Of a stretch of 41,266 nt of DNA, positions 31,104 through 39,294 are shown piece after piece (positions within the stretch are counted from its first letter, which is position 1; each line of letters begins with the position of its first letter). A program made the position numbers and the translations under genes. The notes under the pieces are model-generated. The model saw nothing but the letters and a program-made list of their open reading frames with translations. It searched no databases and had not been told where the DNA came from. Source of the DNA: Lentibacillus persicus (GTDB lineage Bacteria > Bacillota > Bacilli > Bacillales > Amphibacillaceae); contig NZ_FOMR01000012.1 in NCBI RefSeq assembly GCF_900112705.1, positions 1-41,266 of the forward strand, written 5' to 3'.

Positions 31104-32282
31104 ATGTCATTTGTCTCGGATAAAGTCAGTAATTTGCCGCCCTATTTATTTTCCGAATTAAACCAAAAGAAAACAGCGCTTCAGGCAAAGGGTGTGGACG
31201 TCATTGATTTGGGAATCGGGGCACCGGATTTGCCGACGCCTGATTTTGTTATCAACCGATTAATTAAAGAGTCACAGGTTGCTGCCAATCACGGCTATTC
31301 GGTTTATAACGGTTCTAAGGAATTCAGAGAAGCAGTCGCTCACTTTTACAAGACCCACTACAAGGTGGAATTGGATCCTGAGACTGAAGTACTTGCTGTG
31401 ATCGGTTCAAAGGAGGGTATCGCTAATTTAATGCAGGCAACTGTCAATCCGGGAGAAATAGTGCTGGTGCCGGACCCGGGTTATCCGGTATACAGGACAG
31501 CCGTACATTTAGCAGGCCTGGAAAGTGAGACATTACCGCTCGATGAGGCGAACGGCTATAAACCGTTATATAGCCATATCGATCCTAACGTTATTAATCG
31601 ATCGGCCTTAATGTTATTGAATTACCCGAATAACCCGACCGCGGCCATTGCTGATTACAACACTTTTTTGAAAGCGATTGCATTTGCCAGGAAAAATCAG
31701 CTTTTACTGGTGCACGATGCGGCCTATGACTTGCTTACATTTAATGGGTACAAATCACCCAGCGTAATGCAAGTGCCTGAAGCAAAAGAATGGGCGGTGG
31801 AGTTTGGCTCATTGTCGAAGAATTTTAATATGGCCGGATGGCGCATCGGCTATGCGGTTGGCAATAAGAACGTTATAAAGGCGCTTTCCACCATTAAAAG
31901 CAACATTGACACCAGTCAGTTTCTTCCTATTCAAAAAGCTGCTGCTACTGCTTTAAAAAGTGACTTCTCAGCAGTTGATAACCATAAAAAAATCTATGAA
32001 AAACGAATGGAAACGATGTATGCGGCGTTACACAGGCTGGGTATTCAGGCAGATAAACCGAATGGAACAATCTTTCTCTGGGCGAAAGTTCCGCAAGGTT
32101 ATACATCTATGTCATTTGCCGAAAAATTACTTGACGAAGCGGGTGTTATTGTTACTCCCGGAAATGCGTTCGGCTCGAAAGGCGAAGGTTATTTCAGGGT
32201 GGCGCTCACCGTTACGGTGGAGCGATTGAAAGAAGTCATCAGCCGAATAGAACAGTTGAATTTAAATGAGGTGATACATTAA
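31104..32282 (+). CDS. PLP-dependent class I/II aminotransferase
   Basis: A 392-residue fold-type I aminotransferase resembling LL-diaminopimelate/aspartate-type enzymes. Motifs: LGIGAPDLPTP, NYPNNPT, the Schiff-base lysine K239 in GSLSKNFNMAGWRIGY, and a C-terminal FRVALTV with the substrate-carboxylate arginine. ATG 31104 follows GGAGGTG. It opens a plus-strand operon with the ThDP enzyme immediately after its stop. In the proposed lysine pathway it would convert 2-aminoadipate to 2-oxoadipate. By sequence alone another amino donor (for example arginine, as in AruH) cannot be excluded. Confidence 0.85.
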   Translation: MSFVSDKVSNLPPYLFSELNQKKTALQAKGVDVIDLGIGAPDLPTPDFVINRLIKESQVAANHGYSVYNGSKEFREAVAHFYKTHYKVELDPETEVLAVIGSKEGIANLMQATVNPGEIVLVPDPGYPVYRTAVHLAGLESETLPLDEANGYKPLYSHIDPNVINRSALMLLNYPNNPTAAIADYNTFLKAIAFARKNQLLLVHDAAYDLLTFNGYKSPSVMQVPEAKEWAVEFGSLSKNFNMAGWRIGYAVGNKNVIKALSTIKSNIDTSQFLPIQKAAATALKSDFSAVDNHKKIYEKRMETMYAALHRLGIQADKPNGTIFLWAKVPQGYTSMSFAEKLLDEAGVIVTPGNAFGSKGEGYFRVALTVTVERLKEVISRIEQLNLNEVIH

Positions 32283-33956
32283 ATGGAGACAGGTGTCCGA
32301 ACGCGTAAAACCGTGACAGGCGGACAGGCGATCGTTGAGTGTATGAAAATTGAAGGTGTCCGTGAGTGCTTCTGTGTTCCCGGTGAAAGTTATTTGCCAT
32401 TGCTTGATGCACTGTATGATGAAGAAAGTATTAACCTGATAGCCGCTCGTCATGAAAGTGGTGCAGCGTTTATGGCAGAAGGCTATGCGAAAAGAGCATT
32501 AAAGCCCGGAATCGTAATGGCAACAAGGGGCGTTGGCGCCTCCAATCTTTCTATAGGTGTTCACACCGCCTACCAGGACTCGACGCCGATGGTTGTATTT
32601 TTGGGGCAGGTGCACAGTAAGAACCGGGGCAGGGAAGGGTTCCAGGAGATTGATCTTGATCAGTATTTCGGACATATTGCCAAATGGGCTGTTGAAGTGA
32701 AGGATGCTGCTCGGATAGCTGAGATCACACAGCGTGCTTTCCGAATTGCGAAAACCGGAAGACCGGGGCCTGTTGTAGTGTCCCTGCCTGAAGATATATT
32801 GCCCCGAAAAGCCGAAATGGTGTTTAGTCCGGCGACTGTCCTCCCTCAGCCAGTCCCGGCCAAAGAGGAGATTAACCATATCAAGCAATTGCTTTCTGCA
32901 GCTAAAAAGCCGCTTATTATTGCCGGCGGAGGGGTAAAAAGTGCCGGTGCAGAAGAAAAATTGATCACATTTGCAGAAGCGTATCATTTGCCTGTTGTGG
33001 CGGCGTTTCGCAGACAGGACGTTTTTCCGAATCATCACCCGCTCTATGCCGGCCATTTAGGTCTTGGGACGAACCCAAGGATTTTAAAAACTGTCGAGGA
33101 AGCAGATACAATCCTTGCCATCGGCACCCGCCTTTCGGAAGTAACCACACAAGACTACGAAATTATCACACCGGAGAAAAAACTAATCCACGTTGATATC
33201 AGTTTTGAAACAATCGGTAAAGTGTTCGCCCCCGACGCCGGCATTGTGGCGGACGCCGGTGAAGCATTGCAAGCATTAACGGATATCGGCATTCAAACCA
33301 GCTGGCAAACGTGGGCAGATGAACGCAGGCGTGCATTTGAAGAGGTGAGCTCGCTCGATGTATCGCATAAAGACACTATATACAAGCATATAGTGGCACT
33401 GATGGAAGATATTTTGCCAGATGATGCTTTTTTGACCAATGACGCCGGAAATTTTGCCGGCTGGCTGCATGCTTATTACCCGTTCAAAAATAAACAGACG
33501 TATACAGGGCCCACTTCCGGTGCCATGGGGTACGGGTTACCATCAGCAATAGGAGCAAAGCGTGCCGAACCTGGTAAACCGGTCATCGCTTTGGCAGGCG
33601 ATGGTGGTTTCATGATGACGATGCAGGAACTCGAAACGGCGGTCAGGTATCAGATTCCTGTCATCAGTATCGTATTTAATAATCAAATGTATGGAACCAT
33701 CCGGATGCACCAGGAGATGAACTATCCGGAAAAAGTGATCGGCACTGATTTGGGAAAGGTCTCTTTCAAAGGTGTAGCTGAAAGTGTAGGAGCGGACGGT
33801 TATTTAACCAATACGCCAAATGAATTTGCGAAAGCACTTAAACAGGCATTGTCGAAAAACGCGCCGGCTGTAATCGAAATTATGACGGAGAAAGAACAGA
33901 TTTCCGTTTCTTCCACGATTTCACAACTCCGTGATCGTGCTGAAAATAAAGAATAG
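32283..33956 (+). CDS. ThDP-dependent 2-oxoacid decarboxylase (acetolactate-synthase-like)
   Basis: A 557-residue three-domain ThDP enzyme. The catalytic glutamate is E58 in ARHESGAAFMAEGYA, and GDGGFMMTMQELETAVRY...NNQ is the ThDP/magnesium motif near residues 440-465. The central domain spans about 190-330. The length and the aminotransferase/aldehyde-dehydrogenase neighbours resemble AruI-type 2-oxoacid decarboxylases rather than true acetolactate synthase, and no small regulatory subunit gene is present. ATG 32283 directly abuts the upstream stop, so translation is coupled. The inferred substrate is 2-oxoadipate, giving 5-oxopentanoate. Acetolactate synthase or glyoxylate carboligase activity is the main alternative. 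Confidence 0.82.
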   Translation: METGVRTRKTVTGGQAIVECMKIEGVRECFCVPGESYLPLLDALYDEESINLIAARHESGAAFMAEGYAKRALKPGIVMATRGVGASNLSIGVHTAYQDSTPMVVFLGQVHSKNRGREGFQEIDLDQYFGHIAKWAVEVKDAARIAEITQRAFRIAKTGRPGPVVVSLPEDILPRKAEMVFSPATVLPQPVPAKEEINHIKQLLSAAKKPLIIAGGGVKSAGAEEKLITFAEAYHLPVVAAFRRQDVFPNHHPLYAGHLGLGTNPRILKTVEEADTILAIGTRLSEVTTQDYEIITPEKKLIHVDISFETIGKVFAPDAGIVADAGEALQALTDIGIQTSWQTWADERRRAFEEVSSLDVSHKDTIYKHIVALMEDILPDDAFLTNDAGNFAGWLHAYYPFKNKQTYTGPTSGAMGYGLPSAIGAKRAEPGKPVIALAGDGGFMMTMQELETAVRYQIPVISIVFNNQMYGTIRMHQEMNYPEKVIGTDLGKVSFKGVAESVGADGYLTNTPNEFAKALKQALSKNAPAVIEIMTEKEQISVSSTISQLRDRAENKE

Positions 33957-33981
33957 ATTATCAATAATAGGAGGTATTATC

Positions 33982-35478
33982 ATGCGAGAAGCACTGCTGA
34001 ATACGAAAAAGCTGCAAAATTTTATCGACGGTGAATGGTTGGAAGCACGTGAAGCGGCCCCTGTTGTTAACCCGGCAAACGGTGAAACAATCGTGGATGT
34101 GCCCTTATCAAAAGGTGAGGATGTCAATAAAGCTGTGCTGGCAGCAAAAAAAGCACAAAAGGAATGGGCACTGGTACCCGCACCACAGCGGGCTGAAGTG
34201 TTATTTACAGCAGGTCAAATGATGAAAGAGCGAAAAGAACATCTTTCCAAGCTTTTGACAATGGAAAACGGCAAGGTGCTTGAGGAAGCACGCGGAGAGG
34301 TCCAGGAAGGGATTGACATGGCATTTTATATGGCCGGTGAAGGGCGCCGTCTATTCGGTCATACAACACCGGCAGAGCTGCCAAATAAATTTTCCATGAG
34401 TCAGCGTGCCCCTGTTGGTGTTGTCGGTATCATCACTCCGTGGAACTTTCCGATTGCAATCGCAACCTGGAAGTCGTTTCCGGCAATCGTTGCAGGGAAT
34501 GCAGTTATCTGGAAGCCGGCAACCGAAACACCCATCATGGCATTTGAATTGGCAAAGATCTTGGAAGAAGCAGGTCTTCCAAAAGGTGTGCTGAACGTTG
34601 TATATGGCAAGGGATCTGAAGTGGGCGATGCGATGGTGCATCATGATGATATTCGGGTCATTTCCTTTACAGGGTCCAATGAAACCGGCCGCCATATTGC
34701 GAGTGAGTGCGGCAAACAATTGAAGAAAGTTTCGTTGGAGATGGGCGGCAAGAACGCCATTACCGTTATGGATGATGCTGATCTTGATCTGGCAGTAGAG
34801 GGTATTATCTGGAGTGCATACGGAACAAGCGGTCAGCGATGCACTGCAGCAAGCCGTGTCATCGTCCACGAAAATGTGAAGGAAAAGGTAGAGGAGCGGC
34901 TGCTTGCTCAAATTGAGAAACTGACAATCGGTGATGGCCTCGATGAATCAAATAAAGTAGGACCAATTATTAATAAAGCCGGGCTTGAAAAAATTGAAAA
35001 GTATATACAAATCGGCAAAGAAGAAGGCGCCAAATTAATGGCTGGCGGCTATGTGCTAGATAATGATAACTATGCGGCTGGCCATTATTTCGCACCAACC
35101 TTGTTCACGGACTGTACAGCGGATATGCGCATATCGCAGGAAGAAATCTTCGGTCCGGTAATTTCATTAATTCCGGTAAAAAGTTTTGAAGAAGCAATCG
35201 AAGTGAACAATGGCGTGAAATACGGACTGTCGAGCTCGATTTTTACAACCGATGCCAACAGGGTTTTCCAGGCCCAGCGTGACCTTGATACAGGAATCGT
35301 TTATGTTAATGCAGGAACCACAGGAGCAGAAATACACCTTCCGTTTGGCGGTACAAAAGGCACAGGCAATGGTCACCGCGACTCAGGCGTTCAGGCACTT
35401 GATGTATTTACGGAGTGGAAAGCTGTCTATATCGATTACAGCGGCAAGCTTCAACGTGCACAGATTGATACGGAGTAA
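33982..35478 (+). CDS. Aldehyde dehydrogenase (aminoadipate-semialdehyde type)
   Basis: A 498-residue NAD(P)-dependent aldehyde dehydrogenase. Catalytic residues are C287 in GTSGQRCTAASR and E253 in SLEMGGKNAI; the cofactor site includes TPWNFPIAI and FTGSNETG. The C-terminal GTTGAEIHLPFGGTKGTGNGH resembles ALDHs acting on aminoadipate semialdehyde or similar dicarboxylate semialdehydes. ATG 33982 follows TAGGAGG, 25 nt after the ThDP gene. With the lysine 6-dehydrogenase next door it would oxidise allysine/piperideine-6-carboxylate to 2-aminoadipate, and might also oxidise 5-oxopentanoate to glutarate. The second role is speculative. Confidence 0.88.
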   Translation: MREALLNTKKLQNFIDGEWLEAREAAPVVNPANGETIVDVPLSKGEDVNKAVLAAKKAQKEWALVPAPQRAEVLFTAGQMMKERKEHLSKLLTMENGKVLEEARGEVQEGIDMAFYMAGEGRRLFGHTTPAELPNKFSMSQRAPVGVVGIITPWNFPIAIATWKSFPAIVAGNAVIWKPATETPIMAFELAKILEEAGLPKGVLNVVYGKGSEVGDAMVHHDDIRVISFTGSNETGRHIASECGKQLKKVSLEMGGKNAITVMDDADLDLAVEGIIWSAYGTSGQRCTAASRVIVHENVKEKVEERLLAQIEKLTIGDGLDESNKVGPIINKAGLEKIEKYIQIGKEEGAKLMAGGYVLDNDNYAAGHYFAPTLFTDCTADMRISQEEIFGPVISLIPVKSFEEAIEVNNGVKYGLSSSIFTTDANRVFQAQRDLDTGIVYVNAGTTGAEIHLPFGGTKGTGNGHRDSGVQALDVFTEWKAVYIDYSGKLQRAQIDTE

Positions 35479-35533
35479 GCTCTTTTTTAAAGTGCCGGAT
35501 ATGACAAAGGGAGAGGACTCTCTCTGAAAATGC

Positions 35534-35546
35534 GGGGACAGTCCCC
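35534..35546 (+). other. GGGGAC-A-GTCCCC palindrome in the ALDH-lysDH gap
   Basis: A perfect 6-bp palindrome with a single central base lies between the aldehyde dehydrogenase and the lysine dehydrogenase genes. It has no T run, so it is more likely a processing, mRNA-stability or repeat element than a terminator. Confidence 0.35.
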
Positions 35547-35585
35547 CTAAACGCAAAAAAGATTACAGGCAGGGAGTGGATGCGT

Positions 35586-36758
35586 GTGAAGATAGGTGTG
35601 CTTGGTTCCGGATTGATGGGAAAGGAAGCTGCACGGGATTTAGTACAAAGCGAAGGTGTAACAGCAGTTGGGTTGGCTGATATTAATATTGATGCGGCCG
35701 AACAAGTTGTTAATCAGCTTGGTTCACCTAAATTAACAGCTTACCAGGTCAACGCCAAAGACGAAGAGGAGCTTGGCAATTACATGCAGCAGTTTGACGT
35801 CGTTATTAATGCATTATTTTATTCATTTAACGAAATTGTTGCCCAAACGGCGATAAAAGCTGGCGTTCATTCAGTTGATTTGGGAGGGCACATTGGCCAT
35901 GTAACCGATAAAGTGCTCGAAATGCATGACGATGCCCGGACAGCGGGCGTGACATTAATTCCGGATCTGGGTGTTGCTCCGGGTATGATTAATATTCTAT
36001 CAGGCTATGGGGCAAGCAAGCTTGATAAATTGGATGAAATTAAGTTATATGTAGGGGGAATTCCGGTAAACCCTGAGCCGCCATTTGAGTATAACCATGT
36101 TTTTTCAATGGAAGGTGTTTTTGACCATTATACGGATCCGGCGCTGATTATACGTAATGGTATAAAACAAGAAATCGAATCGTTATCAGAAGTGGAACGT
36201 GTTCATTTTGAGAAATTCGGACCGCTTGAAGCGTTTCATACCTCCGGCGGGACATCAACACTATCATTCTCGTATCCTGATTTAAAAACACTGGAATATA
36301 AAACAATTCGCTATCCTGGTCACGCAGAGAAATTCAAACTTCTTGTTGATTTGAATTTGACGCGGATGGATTATTCAGTTGATGTGAATGGTCAGGAAAT
36401 TAACCCGCGCGAAGTATTGCTTAAGGTGCTTGATCCAATCGTTGACTTGGGCGAGAAAGATGACGTGGTATTGCTGAGAGTAAAAGTGAAGGGTGAAAAG
36501 GCCGGCAACACCGAAGCCCATGAATTTGAAATGACAACGTATAAAGACCGCGAACATAATGTGACAGCGATGGCCCAAGCGACTGCGAACACGATATCAG
36601 TCGTGGCTCAGATGATTGCCGACGGTACTATAAGCAAACGTGGAGTTTATCCGCCCGAGCAAATTGTTCCCGGTGATGCCTATATCAAGAAAATGGCAAA
36701 AAGAGGCGTAAAGATTTGCGAATCCGGCAGCGATGCGAAAACACACGTAACAAGCTGA
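35586..36758 (+). CDS. lysDH: L-lysine 6-dehydrogenase
   Basis: A 390-residue NAD-dependent enzyme of the saccharopine-dehydrogenase superfamily that oxidatively deaminates the epsilon-amino group of lysine to allysine, which cyclises to piperideine-6-carboxylate. The Rossmann start [16 protein letters not shown], the stretch [24 protein letters not shown], the [22 protein letters not shown] motif and the ending [14 protein letters not shown] closely match the Geobacillus enzyme as I remember it. GTG 35586 is chosen over ATG 35580 because GGGAG at 35572-35576 sits too close to the latter, and the product then starts MKIGVLG. It gives the whole cluster its likely function. Confidence 0.9.
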   Translation: MKIGVLGSGLMGKEAARDLVQSEGVTAVGLADINIDAAEQVVNQLGSPKLTAYQVNAKDEEELGNYMQQFDVVINALFYSFNEIVAQTAIKAGVHSVDLGGHIGHVTDKVLEMHDDARTAGVTLIPDLGVAPGMINILSGYGASKLDKLDEIKLYVGGIPVNPEPPFEYNHVFSMEGVFDHYTDPALIIRNGIKQEIESLSEVERVHFEKFGPLEAFHTSGGTSTLSFSYPDLKTLEYKTIRYPGHAEKFKLLVDLNLTRMDYSVDVNGQEINPREVLLKVLDPIVDLGEKDDVVLLRVKVKGEKAGNTEAHEFEMTTYKDREHNVTAMAQATANTISVVAQMIADGTISKRGVYPPEQIVPGDAYIKKMAKRGVKICESGSDAKTHVTS

Positions 36759-36842
36759 TCATTTAATCTTACGAAAGCTTTAAAAAAACCAATTATAATT
36801 TGTAAATGTTTCTAATTATGAATACAGCAAGGAGTTTTCGTC

Positions 36843-37583
36843 ATGAACCAAAGTGTCATTAAAGCTTTAAAATTACTTGACCATTTTTCAGCCGATACAC
36901 CAGAATTGACATTAAAGGAAATCGCCGATAAGTCAAATCTTCCAAAGCCGACAGCATACAGGCTTTTATCATCACTTGAATCGAGCGGTCTTTTAACCAA
37001 AACTAAGGAAAACGAACATGACAGCAAATATCAATTGGGGCTGAAACTGCTGGAACTTGGTCAAATTGTTTCTGACCAGCTCGAAATCCGGCATATTGCG
37101 CTGCCTTTTATGCAGCAGCTTGCCCGCGACATAAATGAGGTTATTCATTTGGTTATTCGGGATCAGGATGAAGCTGTCTATATTGAAAAAGTGGACAGTT
37201 CACGAGCCTTAACGCTGAATACAAGAGTCGGCAAAAGCTCTCCACTTTATATGGGTTCAGGACCGAAGATGCTTCTGGCCCACATGCCGCGGGGTCGTCA
37301 GGAAGCAATCTTGGAGGATACCTCTAATAAAAAGAAACGGCTCCGGGAACTGCAAACGATTTATGAAACGAGTTATGCCTTCAGTATCGGGGAACAGGAT
37401 CCTGATACAACTGGCATTTCGTTCCCTATTTATGACTACAGCAATCAAGTGGTTGCCGCATTGGCAGTAAGCGGTTTGTCAAGCCATTTTGAAGGTGAAA
37501 ATCTGCAGGCGCTGAAGCAAAAAACAAAATCAACAGCTGAAACAATATCCAAAAAACTTGGCTTTCGTGAATCTGTTTACTAG
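36843..37583 (+). CDS. IclR-family transcriptional regulator
   Basis: A 246-residue regulator. The N-terminal winged helix (about 1-65) shows SVIKALKLLDHF, LTLKEIADKSNLPKPTAYRLLSSLESSGLL. The C-terminal effector domain contains YIEKVDSSRALTLNTRVGKSSPLYMGSGPKMLLAH and a late SFPIYDYSNQVVAALAVSG, typical of IclR. ATG 36843 follows AAGGAG. It lies 84 nt after the lysine dehydrogenase gene in an AT-rich gap that may hold its own promoter. The likely effector is a pathway intermediate. Candidate operators are the palindromes at 31067-31091. Confidence 0.92.
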   Translation: MNQSVIKALKLLDHFSADTPELTLKEIADKSNLPKPTAYRLLSSLESSGLLTKTKENEHDSKYQLGLKLLELGQIVSDQLEIRHIALPFMQQLARDINEVIHLVIRDQDEAVYIEKVDSSRALTLNTRVGKSSPLYMGSGPKMLLAHMPRGRQEAILEDTSNKKKRLRELQTIYETSYAFSIGEQDPDTTGISFPIYDYSNQVVAALAVSGLSSHFEGENLQALKQKTKSTAETISKKLGFRESVY

Positions 37584-37602
37584 CTGGAAGGGGCTGATAC
37601 GA

Positions 37603-37920
37603 ATGAATACGATATTTATTGCAGGACACGCCAGGCTGCCATCCGGAATGGCTGCCAGGAGCATGTATGAGACACTTACAATTACAGCTGAAATTGATAA
37701 GAAATACGGTGTTATCATTACCGCCAATTGTACACTCGCGACCGAGCACGGCAGAGACTTTATCCACCACCTGCTAAGAGGTCATAGTCTGCAGGATGGC
37801 GTTGATGAACCTGCTGAGGCGATGAAAGAACACTATCTCGGAAAGGCCGGCAATGCCCTTTTATCTGCGTTGTATGATTTGTACAGGCAGTATGAGCAAT
37901 ATAGGGAAAGTCTTGACTAG
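37603..37920 (+). CDS. DUF3870-family protein
   Basis: A 105-residue soluble protein of the DUF3870 type: FIAGHARLPSGMAA at the start, a central VIITANCTLATEHGRDFI and the ending LGKAGNALLSALYDLYRQYEQYR. The family has no established function but tends, as far as I know, to sit in catabolic operons beside dehydrogenases and IclR or similar regulators. ATG 37603 follows GAAGGGG 19 nt after the IclR gene, so the two are cotranscribed. A small-molecule-binding or regulatory role in this pathway is conjecture. Confidence 0.75.
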   Translation: MNTIFIAGHARLPSGMAARSMYETLTITAEIDKKYGVIITANCTLATEHGRDFIHHLLRGHSLQDGVDEPAEAMKEHYLGKAGNALLSALYDLYRQYEQYRESLD

Positions 37921-37930
37921 CAATCCTGAT

Positions 37931-38005
37931 CTACAGCGATTCACCCGCAGACTACAGTGATTGCGTTTTAAACTATAGCGACTCCGGACAAAACTACAGC
38001 GATTC
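37931..38005 (-). repeat. 21-bp-period repeat array, second copy
   Basis: CTACAGCGATTC-type cores start at 37931, 37952, 37973 and 37994, exactly 21 bp apart; the two inner cores are diverged (CTACAGTGATTG, CTATAGCGACTC). They are the reverse complement of the core at 16267-16400. Confidence 0.8.
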
Positions 38006-38032
38006 TGTCACAATCAACAGCCTCAATCTCAA

Positions 38033-38076
38033 AAAAGGATAGCTGCATTCCCCGGCAGGATGCAGCTATCCTTTTA
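38033..38076. terminator. Bidirectional terminator between convergent operons
   Basis: AAAAGGATAGCTGCAT (to 38048) and ATGCAGCTATCCTTTT (from 38060) form a perfect stem of about 16 bp with A and T tracts at the ends. It serves the plus-strand catabolic operon and the minus-strand CoA genes alike. Confidence 0.92.
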
Positions 38077-38080
38077 ATAC

Positions 38081-39283
38081 TTAAACCTGTACCTGATTGC
38101 CTTCCCATGCTGGAAGCATTTTGTTTAATGGTTTATCCTCACGATAGCCCAGTGCGTAATCTGCCTGCATGAGTGTATGCACTTCCCGTGTTCCTTCGTA
38201 TATAACAGGGGCTTTCGAGTTGCGCAAATAACGCTCAACCGGATATTCATCGGAGTAGCCATAGGCACCGTGGATTTGTACAGCATCGTCTGCAGCCTTG
38301 TTGGCAAAATCGCACGCCTGCCATTTGGCCATGGATGTTTCTTCGGTATTGCGTTTTCCTCTGTTTTTCAGTTCGCCGGCACGGTATACGAGCAGGCTGC
38401 TCATTTCAAGACCGGCCTTCATTTTGGCAATCATTTGCTGGACAAGCTGATGCTGACCAATGGGCTTGCCGAATGTTTCGCGCTCATTTGCGTATTGGAC
38501 ACTTGCTTCAAGGCAGGCGCGGATTTGTCCGACAGCACCTGCAGCAACCGTAAAGCGGCCATTATCGAGCGCGGCCATGGCAATTTTAAACCCTTCACCT
38601 TCTTCACCGAGCAGGTTTTCTTTGGGCACCTTCACGTGGTCAAAAAAGATCTCACCAGTATTCCCTGAGCGGATGCCGAGTTTTCCTTTCGTTGCTTTGG
38701 AATCAAATCCTTCCCAGCCGCGTTCAACGATAAAAGCCGAAATCCCCTTGTGACGTTTAGCTTTATCGGTATAAGCAAATACAAGAAAGTGGTCAGCTGT
38801 ATCGCAAAGTGAAATCCAAGCTTTAGAGCCATTTAAAATATAATAATCGCCATCCTTGACTGCAGTGGATTGAAGCGAGGCAACATCCGAACCGGCACCA
38901 GGCTCTGTCAGACCGTAAGCACCGACTTTTTCACCCTTCGCCTGTGGCACGAGGTACTTCTGCTTTTGTTCTTCCGTCCCCCACTGCAGAAGTGTCATGC
39001 TGTTCAGCCCGGTATGAACGGAAACAGCTGTACGAAATGCCGTGTCGCCGCGCTCAAGCTCCTCACAAACAATGGCCAATGAATTATAATCCATCCCGCT
39101 TCCGCCATACCGCTCCGGGATGCAGACACCCATCAAACCAAGGTCAGCAAGCCGTTGCATAATGGCAGGATCAAATTGGCCTTTTCGGTCCCATTCGGCA
39201 ATATAAGGCATGATTTCGTTGTCGACAAAGCTTCTGACCGTGCTGCGCAACATATTTTGTTCTTCTGAAAAATTAAAATCCAT
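38081..39283 (-). CDS. Acyl-CoA dehydrogenase, glutaryl-CoA dehydrogenase-like
   Basis: A 400-residue FAD acyl-CoA dehydrogenase. The catalytic base is E363 in VIYEGTREVHTL, at the position of the GCDH glutamate. In DTAFRTAVSVHTGL, R84 and S88 align with the arginine and serine that bind the glutaryl carboxylate in glutaryl-CoA dehydrogenase (from memory of the human enzyme: YRSAMSVQ). This favours glutaryl-CoA, giving crotonyl-CoA or glutaconyl-CoA. The ATG at 39283 uses TAGGAGATG, overlapping the stop of the upstream CoA-transferase gene 11 nt away, so the two are coupled. A short-chain acyl-CoA dehydrogenase of other specificity is the alternative. Confidence 0.85.
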   Translation of the reverse strand: MDFNFSEEQNMLRSTVRSFVDNEIMPYIAEWDRKGQFDPAIMQRLADLGLMGVCIPERYGGSGMDYNSLAIVCEELERGDTAFRTAVSVHTGLNSMTLLQWGTEEQKQKYLVPQAKGEKVGAYGLTEPGAGSDVASLQSTAVKDGDYYILNGSKAWISLCDTADHFLVFAYTDKAKRHKGISAFIVERGWEGFDSKATKGKLGIRSGNTGEIFFDHVKVPKENLLGEEGEGFKIAMAALDNGRFTVAAGAVGQIRACLEASVQYANERETFGKPIGQHQLVQQMIAKMKAGLEMSSLLVYRAGELKNRGKRNTEETSMAKWQACDFANKAADDAVQIHGAYGYSDEYPVERYLRNSKAPVIYEGTREVHTLMQADYALGYREDKPLNKMLPAWEGNQVQV

Positions 39284-39294
39284 CGAATCATCTC

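Noticed and set aside
32283-33956. Acetolactate synthase of branched-chain amino acid synthesis
   Set aside because: No small subunit, ilvC or leu genes nearby. The neighbours are catabolic, so a decarboxylase role is preferred, though not proven.
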